Notes: generated from the letters alone by a model not told the origin. A stretch of DNA of 64,000 nucleotides from Phoma sp. XZ068 (GCA_004835665.1 RBKR01000029.1:62001-126000); one strand, 5' to 3'; shown: positions 1 through 11,961, counted from the stretch's first letter. Numbers and translations are program-made.

Positions 1-635
1 ACTACCTTTTTATACTAATAGCTTTACTTCTATATTAGCTATAAAGTATAGAGTATAGTAGATAAACTTAACTATATAGCTAGTATAGTAGGCCTAACTT
101 TCTAGGTCCTATAGTTAAGCTATAGGCTACTAATAAATTTCTTATTACTTTATACTCTTTAACTACTACCTTATCTTTTATATAAGTATTAATAGCCTCT
201 TAATACTTCTTTCTACTAGCAGCTCTATTAGCTTTACTACCTACTATAGCTTTTCTTTACTTTAATTAGGTAGCTAGGTCTAATATATAAGATATATTAG
301 ATTATAGTCTATAAAGTATTCTAGCTAGCCTATCTACTTAAACTAGCAAGTTTTATTTATCTTTATAACTTAAGTATCTATAACCTATACCTTCTCTTTA
401 TATATATACCTTATTAGCTTTTATTCTACTAGCTACTCCTTTATAACATCTATTATCTTATAGAGGCTAGATAGTATATAATTACAGCCTACTACCTTAA
501 TAATAAAGTATTACTAGAGCCTACTAGCTTAGAAGAATATCTATACCTTAACCTTTTTATAGAGTATAGTATCCTTACTACTCTAAGCTATCTAATATAT
601 ACTATTATAGTACTTTTATATTCTAATCTTATTTA
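1..635. repeat. AT-rich RIP-degraded repeat block, left part
   Basis: Almost only A and T with C and G confined to CTA/TAG-type contexts; CpA and TpG are nearly absent. No open reading frame of note. It is continuous in character with 2489-9788, so the transposon at 638-2486 was inserted into this block. Composition is seen directly; RIP as the cause is inference from the known CpA to TpA bias of that process in ascomycetes. Confidence 0.8.
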
Positions 636-637
636 TA

Positions 638-685
638 ACGTAAACCACCACCGAGAGCGACAACCCACCGAGAGCGACAAAATCT
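638..685 (+). repeat. Left 48-bp terminal inverted repeat
   Basis: Exact reverse complement of 2439-2486. It contains a tandem duplication: the 16-mer CCACCGAGAGCGACAA occurs at 648-663 and again at 665-680, a spacing of 17 bp. Such duplicated subterminal motifs are plausible transposase binding sites (inference). Confidence 0.95.
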
Positions 686-717
686 GCCAAGACCACTCCT
701 CCTCCTTTCATCCTAAC

Positions 718-2418
718 ATGTCTCAACAACACAACGCGCAATATCAACAAGACGAAGGTAGGGTCCAGCTTGCCCTTCTAGCCTATCGTTCAGATGAATT
801 TCCAAGCCTGCGACGCGCTGCTGCAGCATTCAACGTTAATCATCATACCCTATCTAAACGTGCCAAGGGAATACCATTTCGACTCGAAACACGCGTGAAC
901 TGCCTCAAGCTTACTGCAATAGAGGAAGAGACGATTATCCAATACATACTTGACCTTGACGCGCGAGGCTTTGCGCCCCGGCTGTGTGAGGTGGCAGATA
1001 TGGCTGATAAACTGTTGGGTGTGCGTGATGGAAAGCCAGTTGGCAAGCACTGGGCTGCGCGCTTTGTGACGCGCTCAGATAGGCTCAAGATGGCGTTCAA
1101 TCGAGCAAAGGATAGGCAGAGGATAATGCAGGAAGATCCTGAGGTCATTGGCGCGTGGTTCAAGTTGGTAGAGGATACCAAAGCCAAGTACGGCGTCCAT
1201 GACGACGACGTGCACAACTTTGACGAGACTGGCTTCCAGATGGGCGTCATTGGGTCCATGAAGGTCGTCACAGGCTCTGATAGACGTACTCGACCAGAGC
1301 TCGTTCAGCCAGGAGATCGCGAGTGGGTTACAGTCATCCAGAGTATCTGCGCTGCTGGCCACGCAACCCCGCCATTTATCATCTACAAAGGGCGTGTCCA
1401 CATCTCTGCATGGTACGAGGAGGCAGATATACCGCGTAATTGGAAGCTCTCTGTCTCAGAGAACGGATGGACAAACAACGCGCTTGGCCTGGAGTGGTTG
1501 AAGCACTTTGACACGCATACAACAGCGCGTCAGGTGGGGGTATACCGGCTGCTCATTTTGGACGGTCACGAGAGCCACCTTAACCAGGAGTTCAAGGACT
1601 ATTGCTTGGAGAACAAGATCCTTACGCTCTGTATGCCTCCCCATTCATCACACATCCTCCAGCCACTTGATGTGGTCTGCTTCTCGCCATTGAAGCGGAA
1701 GTACTCCCAACGCGTCCGAGACTTGGCACGCCGACGCGTCTTCCACATCAACAAGGAAGGCTTCCTACCTGCCTTCAAGGACGCGTTTTTTGACGTATTC
1801 ACACAGGCTAATTGTCGAAAGGCCTTTGAGGCATCAGGACTAGTCCCTGTCAACGCGCAGGTAGTGTTGGATCGCCTGGAGACACGGTTGCGTACCCCGC
1901 CTCAACCCCCACTACCAACAACCCCGTGGCAGTCGAAGACTCCAAGCAATACGCATGAATTTGGGTCTCAGTCAAAGCTTGTGAGCGAGTCTTTTACTCG
2001 GTCACCAGTTGCTGCCCAAGCTGGCTTCTCACAGCTTGTAAAGGGAGCTGAACTAATGCTGCATCAAAATGCGCTTCTTGCTGCCCGCAATACTGAGCTT
2101 GAAGAGCAATTGGCAGTGATGACCAAGCGGAAAGGGCGCAAAAGGAAGCAGATTCAGCATGGGGGTACATTGGAGTATGGAGTAGGGTCAGCGCAGGTAG
2201 CTGCTGAGGCGTCTGTGGTGGCTTTGTCGTCCAAAAGGACTCGAGGTGGTGGTGATCAAGAAATAGCACAACCAGCTCTACGGCGCTGTGGGAACTGTGG
2301 AGGGACTGGGCACAACGCTCGTACGTGCAAAAAGGATTCAGAAGACACTTCTGAATCAGATGCGAGCACAAGGTTCATAGGATCCTTGTTTGATAGCGAT
2401 GAATCTGATAATTCATAA
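718..2418 (+). CDS. Fot1/Pogo transposase with C-terminal zinc knuckle
   Basis: 566 aa, intronless, beginning at an ATG 33 bp inside the left inverted repeat. Order of parts: N-terminal helix-turn-helix (about residues 13-55), CENP-B-type DNA-binding region (about 65-135), DDE_1 nuclease core. Catalytic acidic residues are visible as D169 (in HNFDETGF), D282 (in LILDGHESH) and D318 (in LQPLDVV), giving the DDD pattern typical of the Pogo family. Past the nuclease there is a Gln/Leu-rich, possibly coiled segment (about 440-470), a basic stretch, and a CX2CX4HX4C zinc knuckle (C523, C526, H531, C536), followed by an acidic Ser/Asp tail. Expected role: nuclear cut-and-paste transposition at TA targets. 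All catalytic residues are intact. The zinc knuckle is an added module, more often seen in Gag-like proteins. Confidence 0.93.
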   Translation: MSQQHNAQYQQDEGRVQLALLAYRSDEFPSLRRAAAAFNVNHHTLSKRAKGIPFRLETRVNCLKLTAIEEETIIQYILDLDARGFAPRLCEVADMADKLLGVRDGKPVGKHWAARFVTRSDRLKMAFNRAKDRQRIMQEDPEVIGAWFKLVEDTKAKYGVHDDDVHNFDETGFQMGVIGSMKVVTGSDRRTRPELVQPGDREWVTVIQSICAAGHATPPFIIYKGRVHISAWYEEADIPRNWKLSVSENGWTNNALGLEWLKHFDTHTTARQVGVYRLLILDGHESHLNQEFKDYCLENKILTLCMPPHSSHILQPLDVVCFSPLKRKYSQRVRDLARRRVFHINKEGFLPAFKDAFFDVFTQANCRKAFEASGLVPVNAQVVLDRLETRLRTPPQPPLPTTPWQSKTPSNTHEFGSQSKLVSESFTRSPVAAQAGFSQLVKGAELMLHQNALLAARNTELEEQLAVMTKRKGRKRKQIQHGGTLEYGVGSAQVAAEASVVALSSKRTRGGGDQEIAQPALRRCGNCGGTGHNARTCKKDSEDTSESDASTRFIGSLFDSDESDNS

Positions 2419-2438
2419 CTAGTGTTAGTCGTGCCAAG

Positions 2439-2486
2439 AGATTTTGTCGCTCTCGGTGGGTTGTCGCTCTCGGTGGTGGTTTACGT
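2439..2486 (-). repeat. Right 48-bp terminal inverted repeat
   Basis: Exact reverse complement of 638-685 and followed directly by the TA at 2487-2488. It carries the same duplicated 16-mer in inverted orientation. Confidence 0.95.
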
Positions 2487-4130
2487 TAGTATAGAAGCTA
2501 TAGTTACTAGTAATTCTATATTAATAGATATTTAATAGCTTACCTAGCTTCTTAATTAGCAGCCCTAATAGTGTAGGTAGCTTAATATCTTATAGTATAG
2601 TAATCTACTATTTCTAGTAGTATTCTATAATAGACTTTCTCTTATTATTTACTATACTATACTAGTTATATAGATATATATTAATATTTTATATTCTAGT
2701 AGTATACTCCTTGCAGACTAGCACCTAATAGCTCTATAGATAGAAAAAGTACTCTTATATATTATTAATTATAATCTTACTTATATATAGTTACTTATAG
2801 TGCTGTGCTGCTATTAATATTATATATAGCTATATATTCTAGTAGAACTCTATACTAGTAAGTAAACTTTAGACCCCTAATTAACTCTAAACCTTTAAAC
2901 TAACACTCTAAGTTAAGTATAGTATTATAAGCCTAGAAATATAGAAAAAGAAGCTATAGAATAATAGAATAGATAGTTTTTAGTAAGTTTTATATAGAAT
3001 ATATACTATAAGTAGTATAGTTTAGGGGTATAATTAGGGGTTAAAGATATAAATATTTGCCCCTTATAGTAGGCCTAATTTAGTTATATAACTCTAATAC
3101 TATACTTATTTTAATAATATTTAGACCTAAATATTAGTATTATATTAGTTAGGCTTAAAACTAGAATAGAATAATCTCTATACCTTATATATAGTTTATA
3201 TATATAGTAGGCTAGCTAGCTTATTCTAGTTAGCTAGCTAAATATCTAGTCTATACTAGCCTTAGAAATCTAATATAATTTTAGTTACCTTATTTATTAT
3301 TAAAAACTAATACTAGGTTATTACTTAGTATAGATTATATCTAAATATATATTATACTTATATTATCTATCTTATAGCTTACTATCTACTTAAATATAGA
3401 GATATTAAAGGTTACCTACCTAATTAAGGTATAGTACTATTAAGTAATTATTAGTCTCTAGCTAAGATTCTTCTATAGTATAGCTAGCTATTAGACTAAA
3501 AATTTTACTCTACTACTAAGCCTTAGTTACTCTAGTATCTTCTACTTAACTAACTTATTTAAACTTTAAAATAGTAAGCTATTATTAGATAATAGGGTTA
3601 CTAGCTCTATCTATATCTAGCTATAGCTATTAGAAAGAATAATATCTTCTTAATTAGTATAAAGCTAGATATATAAGTATATAGAAAGTATATCTATCTT
3701 TTAAGTTAGCTTGCTAGCTTAGCTACTATATATAGAGGATAAAACTATTATTATAAATACTATATACCTACTACTATTCCTCCTTTAGTAACTAGTAAGT
3801 TATAGATACTCTTTAAATACTTTAATATAATAGTAGCTAGTAATAAGCTCTACCTTTACTCTAATAATAGTTATTTTTTTTTTAAATAATAGCTACTTTA
3901 AGTTTCTTTCTTTTATACTCTTAGCTATACTAGTAGTAATCTAAGCCTATTTTTCTTTTTCTAGATAATCTAGTATCTACTATACTTCTATCTTAGAGTA
4001 AGTAATCTATAATTAGTAGCTTATATCTTACTAAAGAATACCTACCTTATTAAAAATCTAGTATAGGTAATATTTATATACTTTATCTATAAGTCTATTA
4101 ATACTAATACTCTATTCTAAGGTAAGTATA

Positions 4131-5060
4131 TTAATTAGAAATTTAGCTATTACTAGTAGGTATAGTATAGCTTAGTTATAGATAGAGTCTACCTCCTTAA
4201 TCTTCTTAATAGCTATATATTATCTTTTCTTTATTTTTATTAAGATATCTATACTTTTATACTTTATTATAGCTTTAGCTATATTAGTATTAGAGAATAT
4301 AGAAAGAGTAGTACCTTTAAAAATAATATTTTATTTATTAGAGAAGATATAAGTTACTAAGCTAGTTATAAGTAAGTTAAAAGTTTATAAATTCTAGTAT
4401 AGTCTTCTTTACCTCTAGAGGCAAGTAGTACCTAAACTTATTAGCTCTAGCTAGCTATTCTTTACCCTTAAGGGCAAGCTATAGGTAATACCTAGACTTA
4501 TTAGTATAGCTATTTTTTACTTCTAGAGGTAGCTCCTATTTTTACCTCTAGAAGTAGCTTCTATTCTTTACTTCTAGAGGTAACTACTATTTTTACTTCT
4601 AGAGGTAACCTAACTCTAACCTATTAGTATAGTTTAAAGATATAGTATTCTTTACCTTTAGAAGTAACTACTATTTTTACTCTTAGAGGTAACTTAACTC
4701 TAACCTATTAGTATAGTTTAGAGATATAGTATACTTATATTAATAAAAAAAATTTTACTTAAATAAAGTTACTATCTAACTTTTAAAAATAAAAAGTAAA
4801 TACTATTATTTTATTATTAATAATTAAAAAATAGTAGTTTCTACTAGTATAGTCTATATATTTCTAGTAATATTAAGTAAATATATTAAAATTTTATAGT
4901 ATATATATATTATATAAAGTTAGAAGTAGATACCTAACTTAGAGAACTAGAGTACTTAAAGTTAGAGTCTCTCTTCTTAGTACTAGAAATATTAAAATAC
5001 TACTAACTTTATAGGCCTATATTATAACAATAAGAGCTTAGATTTTAGATCTAAGGCTAG
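4131..5060. repeat. Direct repeat copy 1 (LTR-like, RIP-mutated)
   Basis: Matches 5633-6560 at an offset of about 1502 bp, with differences almost all C/T or G/A. Both copies contain a palindromic minisatellite followed by an A/T-rich tract and a roughly 200-bp tail that is amplified after this copy. The arrangement could be two neighbouring long terminal repeats or a tandemly duplicated element; without a tRNA primer site I cannot decide. Confidence 0.6.
4408..4693. repeat. Palindromic minisatellite array 1
   Basis: About eight degenerate copies of the self-complementary 16-mer TTACCTCTAGAGGTAA, partly spaced 25-26 bp apart. Variants differ mainly by C/T or G/A changes, and one copy (near 4462) is a different palindrome, TTACCCTTAAGGGCAA. 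Each unit could form a hairpin. Confidence 0.8.
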
Positions 5061-5630
5061 ATTTAGAATCTCTGTGTAATTCTGCACAATATTACTTATA
5101 GTAAGTTTGTATATATATATATTATATAGAGAAAGAGAGTATACTAAAGTTAGTAAGTTTAGTAGCTCTCTCCTTAGCACTAGAAATATTAAAATACTAC
5201 TAACTTTATAGGCGTGTATTATAATAATAAGAGCTTAGATTTTAGGTCTAAGACTAGATTTAGAATCTCTATACAATTCTGCACAATATTACTTATAGTA
5301 GGTTTATATATATATATAATAGTCTATAGCTAAAGGTATACTAAAGTTAGTAAGTTTAGTAGCTCTCCTCTTAGTGCTAGAAATATTAAAAATATTACTA
5401 ACTTTATAGGCCTGCATTATAGCAACAAGAGCTTAGATTTTAGATCTAAGGCTAGATCTAAAATCCTTATATAATTCTACACTATTTAGCCTATTTAAAA
5501 ATTCTATCCTACTCTAGTATTAGTAAAGAAAGAGACTGTAAAAATAGCAAAGAAAGAGACCTTACTAAATCTTGCTAAGACTAGGAAAAGAAAGAAAAAC
5601 AGCAGTTTTCTTGTGCTATAAGTGTTAGTA
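4930..5630. repeat. Tandem triplication of a ~200-bp unit
   Basis: The segment with ACTTTATAGGCCT, an AAGAGCTTAGATTTTAG stretch and the palindrome TTAGATCTAA recurs near 5003, 5200 and 5399 (about 197 bp apart); a fourth copy is near 6450. The third copy (about 5330-5630) is the least mutated and keeps several CpA and TpG sites. Confidence 0.65.
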
Positions 5631-5632
5631 TA

Positions 5633-6560
5633 TTAATTAGAAATCTAGCTATTACTAGTAGGTATAGTATAGCTTAGTTATAGATAGAGTTTACCTCTTT
5701 AATCTCCTTAATAGCTATATATTATCTTTTCTCTATTTTTATTAAAATATTATCTATACTTTTATACTTTATTATAGCTTTAGCTATATTAGTATTAGAG
5801 GATATAGAAAGAGTAGTACTTTTAAAGATAATATTATATTTATTAGAGAAGATATAAGTTACTAAGCTAGTTATAAGTAGGTTAAGAGTTTATAAATTCT
5901 AGTATAGTGCTCTTTACTTTTAGAGGTAAGTAGTACCTAAACTTATTAGCTCTAGCTAGCTACTCTTTACCTCTAGAGGTAAGCTATAGGTAATATCTAG
6001 ACTTATTAGTATAGCTATTCTTTACTTCTAGAAGTAGCTTCTATCTTTACTTCTAGAGGTAGCTTTTATTCTTTACCTCTAGAGGTAGCTTCTATTCTTT
6101 ACCTCTAGAGGTAACTACTATTTTTACCTTTAAAGGTAACTTAACTCTAACCTATTAGTATAGTTTAAAGATATAGTATACTTATATTAATAAAAAAAAT
6201 TTTACTTAAATAAAGTTACTATCTAACTTTTAAAAATAAAAAGTAAATACTATTATTTTATTATTAATAATTAAAAAATAGTAGTTTCTACTAGTATAGT
6301 CTATATATTTCTAGTAATATAAAGTAAATATATTAAAATTTTATAGTATATATATATTATATAAAGTTAGAAGTAGATACCTAACTTAGAGAACTAGAGT
6401 ACTTAAAGTTAGGGTCTCTCTCCTTAGTACTAGGAATATTAAAAATATTACTAACTTTATAGGCCTATATTATAATAACAAGAGCTTAGATTTTAGATCT
6501 AAGGCTAGATTTAAAATCCTTATATAATTCTATACTATTTAGCCTGTTTAAAAATTCTAT
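5633..6560. repeat. Direct repeat copy 2 (LTR-like, RIP-mutated)
   Basis: Second copy of the repeat at 4131-5060. The extension after its tail (about 6530-6680) matches 5480-5630, so the two copies share one right-hand boundary near 5630 and 6680. Confidence 0.6.
5913..6140. repeat. Palindromic minisatellite array 2
   Basis: About seven copies of the same palindromic unit, including exact TTACCTCTAGAGGTAA copies. It is homologous to the array at 4408-4693 but with a different copy number. Confidence 0.8.
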
Positions 6561-9500
6561 TCTACTCTAGTATTAGTAGAGAAAAAGACTATAAAAATAG
6601 TAAAGAAAGGGACCTTACTAAATCTTACTAAGACTAGAAAAAGAAAGAAAAATAGTAGTTTTCTTATACTATAAGTATTAAGCTATTAAAAAAGATACTT
6701 ACTAAGAATATACTACCTACTAATACTTAGGCCTAGCTAGTCTCTACTATATAAGATCTTACTAGCTATCTAAGTAATAGCTTTTAAAAAGAACTTTCTT
6801 TAGTATAGTAGCTCTATAACTCCTTACTATAGTTAATAAAGTATACTACTATATTTACTTTTATATACTTATTAAAGTATTTTTAATAAGCTACTAAGTC
6901 TTTTAGCTTATTAATACTATAGTTAAAAGTAGTAGATAAAGTAAATAAGCCTAAGTAACCTAAGGACTTAGAAGCCTACTTCTAGATAAGTTAGTTAAAA
7001 AGATAGTTATATTATAAGTATTTCTAATAAAAACTACTATATAAAAAGAAAGTATACTAAAAGGCTAAAGCTTATATAAGTATAAAAGAAGCTAGATCTT
7101 AGCCTAGTCTTACTGCTAGAGTTAGTATCTTATAGAGAATATAGTACCTATACCTCTATCTTATACTTAGATAAGCTATTTATCTTATAGATTTTTAAGT
7201 AGCTAGTTAATAATAATAATAATTTATATAGTAGTACTATAGTATCTTACTTAATAGCCTCTAGTATACTAGATAAAGCCTACTCTATTAGTAATACTAC
7301 TTTCTAGGCCTTTATAGCTACCTTTTTATAAAGCTAGTATATATAAGGCTTGCCTTTTATATAAGAGTCTATAGAGAATTACCTATCTACTTTCTTATAT
7401 AGCTACTAGTTACTATTATAGAAGAATAGTATCTTAACTATACTAAATAGTATGCTTACCTTAGCCTAGAGCCTATATAATTACTATAAGTAAAAGCTAG
7501 ATATAATTTATATTAAGTACTACTAGGCTATAGTATTTTTTAGTAAGGCCTATACTAAAAGAATAGACTAGATTAAAAAGTAAGACCTTACCTATAGTAA
7601 GAATACTAAAAACTAAGATAGTAGAGGTAAGATTAGTTTAAAGGCTATAGATACTCTACTACTATCTATTACTACTATATTAAGGCCTTAGTAGTAGTAG
7701 TAATTTAAGTAGTAGCTATACTAGGTACTTTAATAGTATAAAGTAGCTAGGTAGCTAGGCTAGAGTATACTCTACCTAATACTATATAATATTATTATAA
7801 ACTTATAGGTAGAAAGTAATCTCTATATCTACTTCTAGTATATCTAGCTTAAGTTAGTTACTAAGGTAAATCTAGTAGCTTATAAAGTAAGTATAGCTTT
7901 AAATACTTAGCTAGGCTTAGAGAGTATCTCTAGTAGCTCTATTAGTAAAAAAGTAATACTATTAATTAAAGTAAATATACTAGTATCTATAATATAGGTA
8001 GAGAAGATTAAAGATAGTAAGCTAGAAAATAGTAAAAATAGTAATAACTATAGTGCTAAGCCTATACCTTTCTAAAGAACTAGAAAGAGCTCTATAGCTA
8101 CCTATATAATATACTAGCTTACCTTAATTAAGCTTTATAAGCCTTTTATAGGTATATAGTATACTTTTATAAGTTATTTTATATTTTATATTTTATAGTT
8201 AATAAGTAGCCTTCTTAGATTAGTATTTATAGTATTTAGGTTCTATATTATTAATATAGTATAGGTATTATCTATATACTAGTATAACTCTAACTATAAA
8301 TATAAAACTCTAACTCTATTTACTATATAGCTAATACTACTATAACTTATATAGATAGTATAGATTACTATTATAAAATATATATCTAAGTTTAAAGTAG
8401 ATAAAATATATTATTATAAACTAACTATAGTTAGTAGAGAAACTAACTATATACTATAATAAGATATTTATACTAATTCTATAGCTCTAGTCTTTAATAA
8501 TTCTATACCTTTAAATTAACTATAGAAATAGTTAGTCTACTTATCTAGAATAGAATACTTTAACTTAGAGAATATATAGAAACTATTTATAAACCTTATA
8601 AACTACTACTAGCTATTATACTATTATTAGTAGTATTAGAGTCTAAAAGTAAAGAATATATTACCTAGTCTAGTATAAGTAAGCTAGGTATTAATCTATT
8701 CTTAAGTATAGTAATATTATTAAGTAATAGCTTTTATTACTTTAAGTACTTTATATCCTTAATAAACTAAGTACTAGTATTAAACTATTACTATTTATAA
8801 TACTTTAGAAATTTCTTATATTTATATACTCTATTTAATTTAGTATAAGTAGCCTAAAAAGTAGCTATTATAGCTTTTTTAGCTTTAATAGCCTTATCTT
8901 CTATTTCTTCTAAGTATAATATCTTATTATTAATTTTAGAAAAATTAGAAATAGGTAAATCTATAGGCTTAAACTTCTTTATTCTATTATATTTATAATT
9001 TCTATACTTCTTATATAGTAAAGATATTTTATAAAGTAAGTTCTTTTTTATATAGTATTTATAGGCAACTATAATAAGATATTTAATACTATTAATTTAG
9101 GTTTCTATTATATATTATACTTAAGTACTTTAGAAAACTATTTATTAGTTTATAAAAATATAAACTATAAAAAAAGAAGATAGTATTATAATCTTAGAGA
9201 AGAAGGTATAGTATAATAAAAGTTATAGCTAGAATTAGTAATATAGGGCTTAGAAAGTTATATAATATTCTATAATCTTATAAGTATAGACTATACTAAG
9301 AGTATAAGATAATATAAGGCATAATATATATATTCTATAAAAAACTATAAACTACTTATAGAAACTATAGAGCCTTTTATAGAACTTTATAGAATATTAT
9401 AAAAAATATAAAATACTTTTTAATATATAGTTAATAAGAATACTACTCTTATAGTATTATATTTAACCTTATTAATTAATCTTATTATTAGATCTTAACT

Positions 9501-9788
9501 AACTCTTAAGCTAGATAGTCTACTCTATACTACTTATTATTAACCTATAGTTATTATAGTGTTTTACTAGGCTTCTATACTAACTCTTCTATACTAGTAC
9601 TTATCTCTAAGAACTAACTATTAGAAGTATTTATAAGCTTTACTTAGTTTATAACCTTAATAGCTAGGCCTAATATTTTATAATACTATAGTAAGGTTTA
9701 TCTCTATCTATTAGTTTTCCTTAAGTCTTTCTTATAAATTAAGTTAACTATAAATATATAAATGCTACTAGACTACTTTATCTATCTA

Positions 9789-11103
9789 TTAACGGTGTAG
9801 AGGCAACGCAGTAAGGTTACTAGTGCTTGTATTACTTGCTTGGCTCTTTGTATCGTTTTGACGTTCCATGGAGGTATCGCAGCAACTGTTGATTCTAATA
9901 CATTCTAAGGGTACTTCATTTATTTTGCAGCTCGTATCATCCTTACGTGACTTTCCGTAACGGCTCCATGGCCTGTAATTTCCAGTAGGGCCAGAGCTAG
10001 GGTATAATTCCGTGGGAAGGTTGAAGAATTGACGGAAGAAGACTTTGAGTGCAGGAGTAGATGCGCATACGACTCCAAGATCTGCTTCCAACGCCGTCCA
10101 GATCCATGCGTAGAAGGCGTACCATGTAATATCGTAGGTGCCATAGTAGATGTAGATTGCATAGTACGTTCGCACGATGCCACAAACGCAGGTCCTAACA
10201 CAAGTCAGTGTTTCAATTCAACTGAGCTAACGGAAATCAACTAACACCAAACCCACTCCAAATATAAATATCAACGCAGCCTTTTGGCGCCTTTCAATTT
10301 GCAAGTTCCATACCAGTATTAGTGGTAAACCGCAGATAAGTAGGTCCTGCAAGGTGCCAATGACGGTAACAGACACAACTACGGCAGCTTCATTAAGACT
10401 TCTTAACTCATTCTGCAGTCTCCATGTAGCATGATAGAGGTGCCAGTATCCCTCAATGGGGGTGTACGAAAATATGATAAGGAATGTGAATATGATGGCA
10501 GAGCAAACCACGAACGCCATGGTTGCCCACACCCAGTACAGGAAGACCTTCGAAATTGAACCGTCCGTGAGGCGCCGGTAGAAGCAGAGAATTGAAACTT
10601 TTATCAATGTTGTGGATTCCAGGTAAAGAATTTCAATAGCTAGAGTGATCTTGAGGCTGGTGAGTGCTTTGTCAAGCTTGCGGGTCGTGAACACTTACCT
10701 GCCGAGTAGTGATCAAAGTTTGTGAAGTCTGATCCCAGACATGCCATTGAAAGCCATATGTACGAATGCCTACAAAAGATCAGAATCAGCAACCAGGGTT
10801 CTCGAAGAAGCAAGTTTTACCAAGTATAACTGCTATTGTCGACCCCACCACAAAAATCATGGCCATCGATATCAACAAGTCGTCCAGTCCCGCGTTCTTG
10901 GCATGTATGAAGCGAGCCCACATACGCGCGGCATAAACAATGAATGTGAGTGTGAGAAAGACCATCAAAACGATTGGGACCGCCCAACCTCTCGTTTCTG
11001 GGTTTACATGGTTCGGTCTAGGCCAGGAGCTGATAACAGATGGAGGAGGATATAGACCGCCAGCGCGAGTGAAGAGAGCATCCACGCTGTTACTACCAGT
11101 CAT
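9789..11103 (-). CDS. SAT4/PTH11-type rhodopsin-fold integral membrane protein
   Basis: Four exons on the minus strand: 11103-10821, 10769-10699, 10649-10246, 10194-9789; introns of 51, 49 and 51 bp with GT-AG ends, all phases consistent, giving 387 aa. The start is the ATG at 11103. The protein has about seven hydrophobic segments and family hallmarks: PRPNHVNPETRGW near the N-terminus, GLDDLLIS after helix 2, KVSILCFYRRL, a glycine-rich helix near FGVGLV and EADLGVVCASTPALKVFF. This is the fungal rhodopsin-domain family (PF20684), whose members sit in the plasma membrane; some are linked to surface sensing, but most have no known function. The stop lies at the edge of the AT-rich block, so the last residues may have been altered by the insertion. 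No stop or frameshift disrupts the model. Confidence 0.85.
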
Positions 11104-11930
11104 ACTGTAGTGTTTGCTCGATGAGCGCTTTCTGAGAAGATGCAAATACAGAAGAAGCGTGCAACGCCAATGAACAAAGGAGTGATAGCAGGGCCTGAAG
11201 GTGACACTAATGGCCCCCGCAATTGGGGGGTAACATACTCTCTTCTACCCAAGCTCAAATGCGATCATGCGAACCGGGTCGCATACTACCCGAGCAGGGC
11301 GCATTTCGTGGACGCCACGTATGCAGGAGGAATCGTAATCGAACGATGAAGCTGACGAACAGTATTTTTTGTGGCGTTTATATATGGAAAACAGGTTTAA
11401 ATTGCCATTATGCGCGTAATGTGTCACTTGCAAAGGTCGGTTATTGAAGCATGCAGGGTATCGAGTGGGTCAGCCGCGGCGCCACAAACCTTCTTTACGA
11501 TGACGGCACTGGACTGGAGTCTTAACCGGGAAGGCGGGATGCCCCTGCATTCCATTGACCGTTCAAATGTATGCACGCTAACCTGGTGACATTCTCCACG
11601 GAAGGCACGAGTAGGTGAACTGGTGGTCAACGTTTCGGACTTGCAACTCACTCCGGAAAGACTTGCAGCTCTTCCCTGTAGCTCCGAGCTGGCTGAAACT
11701 CTTCCTGCGTTGTCTCCACGTGTCAGGTCCAAAAGCGCGGGGTACCTACACTACGCATTTCAATCGGCTACACGATAGGTGGAGAATTTTGTGTGGAAAC
11801 CAATAGCCCACCAGAGCCGCCCTGGGCCCCTGCAGCACACGAGGGCTACCCACGGCACCCGTGACAAGGGCTTCCACAGCCCCAACGACGCCAGCCTCTT
11901 AATAGGTAAGATCACGACTTGGCTCGCTCT
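11104..11930. other. Intergenic, promoter side of SAT4-type gene
   Basis: Normal composition. Short chance reading frames only. Nothing recognised. The change to RIP composition occurs at about 11.90-11.95 kb. Confidence 0.6.
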
Positions 11931-11961
11931 ATTAGGCCTAATAGAGTTAAGATAGCAAAAA

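Larger units (their letters stand above)
638..2486 (+). mobile_element. Intact Fot1/Pogo-type (Tc1-mariner) DNA transposon
   Basis: A 1849-bp element bounded by perfect 48-bp terminal inverted repeats and flanked by a TA on each side (636-637 and 2487-2488), the target duplication expected of Tc1/mariner/Pogo elements. It carries one uninterrupted transposase gene. Its base composition is balanced and it shows no RIP damage, although both flanks are extremely AT-rich, so it probably arrived after the surrounding repeats were mutated, or escaped mutation as a single copy. Structurally it is complete and could be active. Confidence 0.93.
2489..9788. repeat. Large RIP-degraded AT-rich repeat block
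   Basis: About 7.3 kb, very AT-rich, with CpA/TpG nearly eliminated and TpA dominant; no reading frame survives. It contains internal direct repeats (4131-5060 against 5633-6560), palindromic minisatellites, a 200-bp unit repeated four times, and around 6680-8200 a longer non-repetitive stretch that may be the internal part of a former retroelement. Stop codons are everywhere, so the original proteins cannot be read. It most likely consists of nested, inactivated transposons. Confidence 0.85.

Noticed and set aside
843..2371. Several minus-strand and alternative frames inside the transposon
   Set aside because: Shadows of the transposase gene without ATG context or domains.
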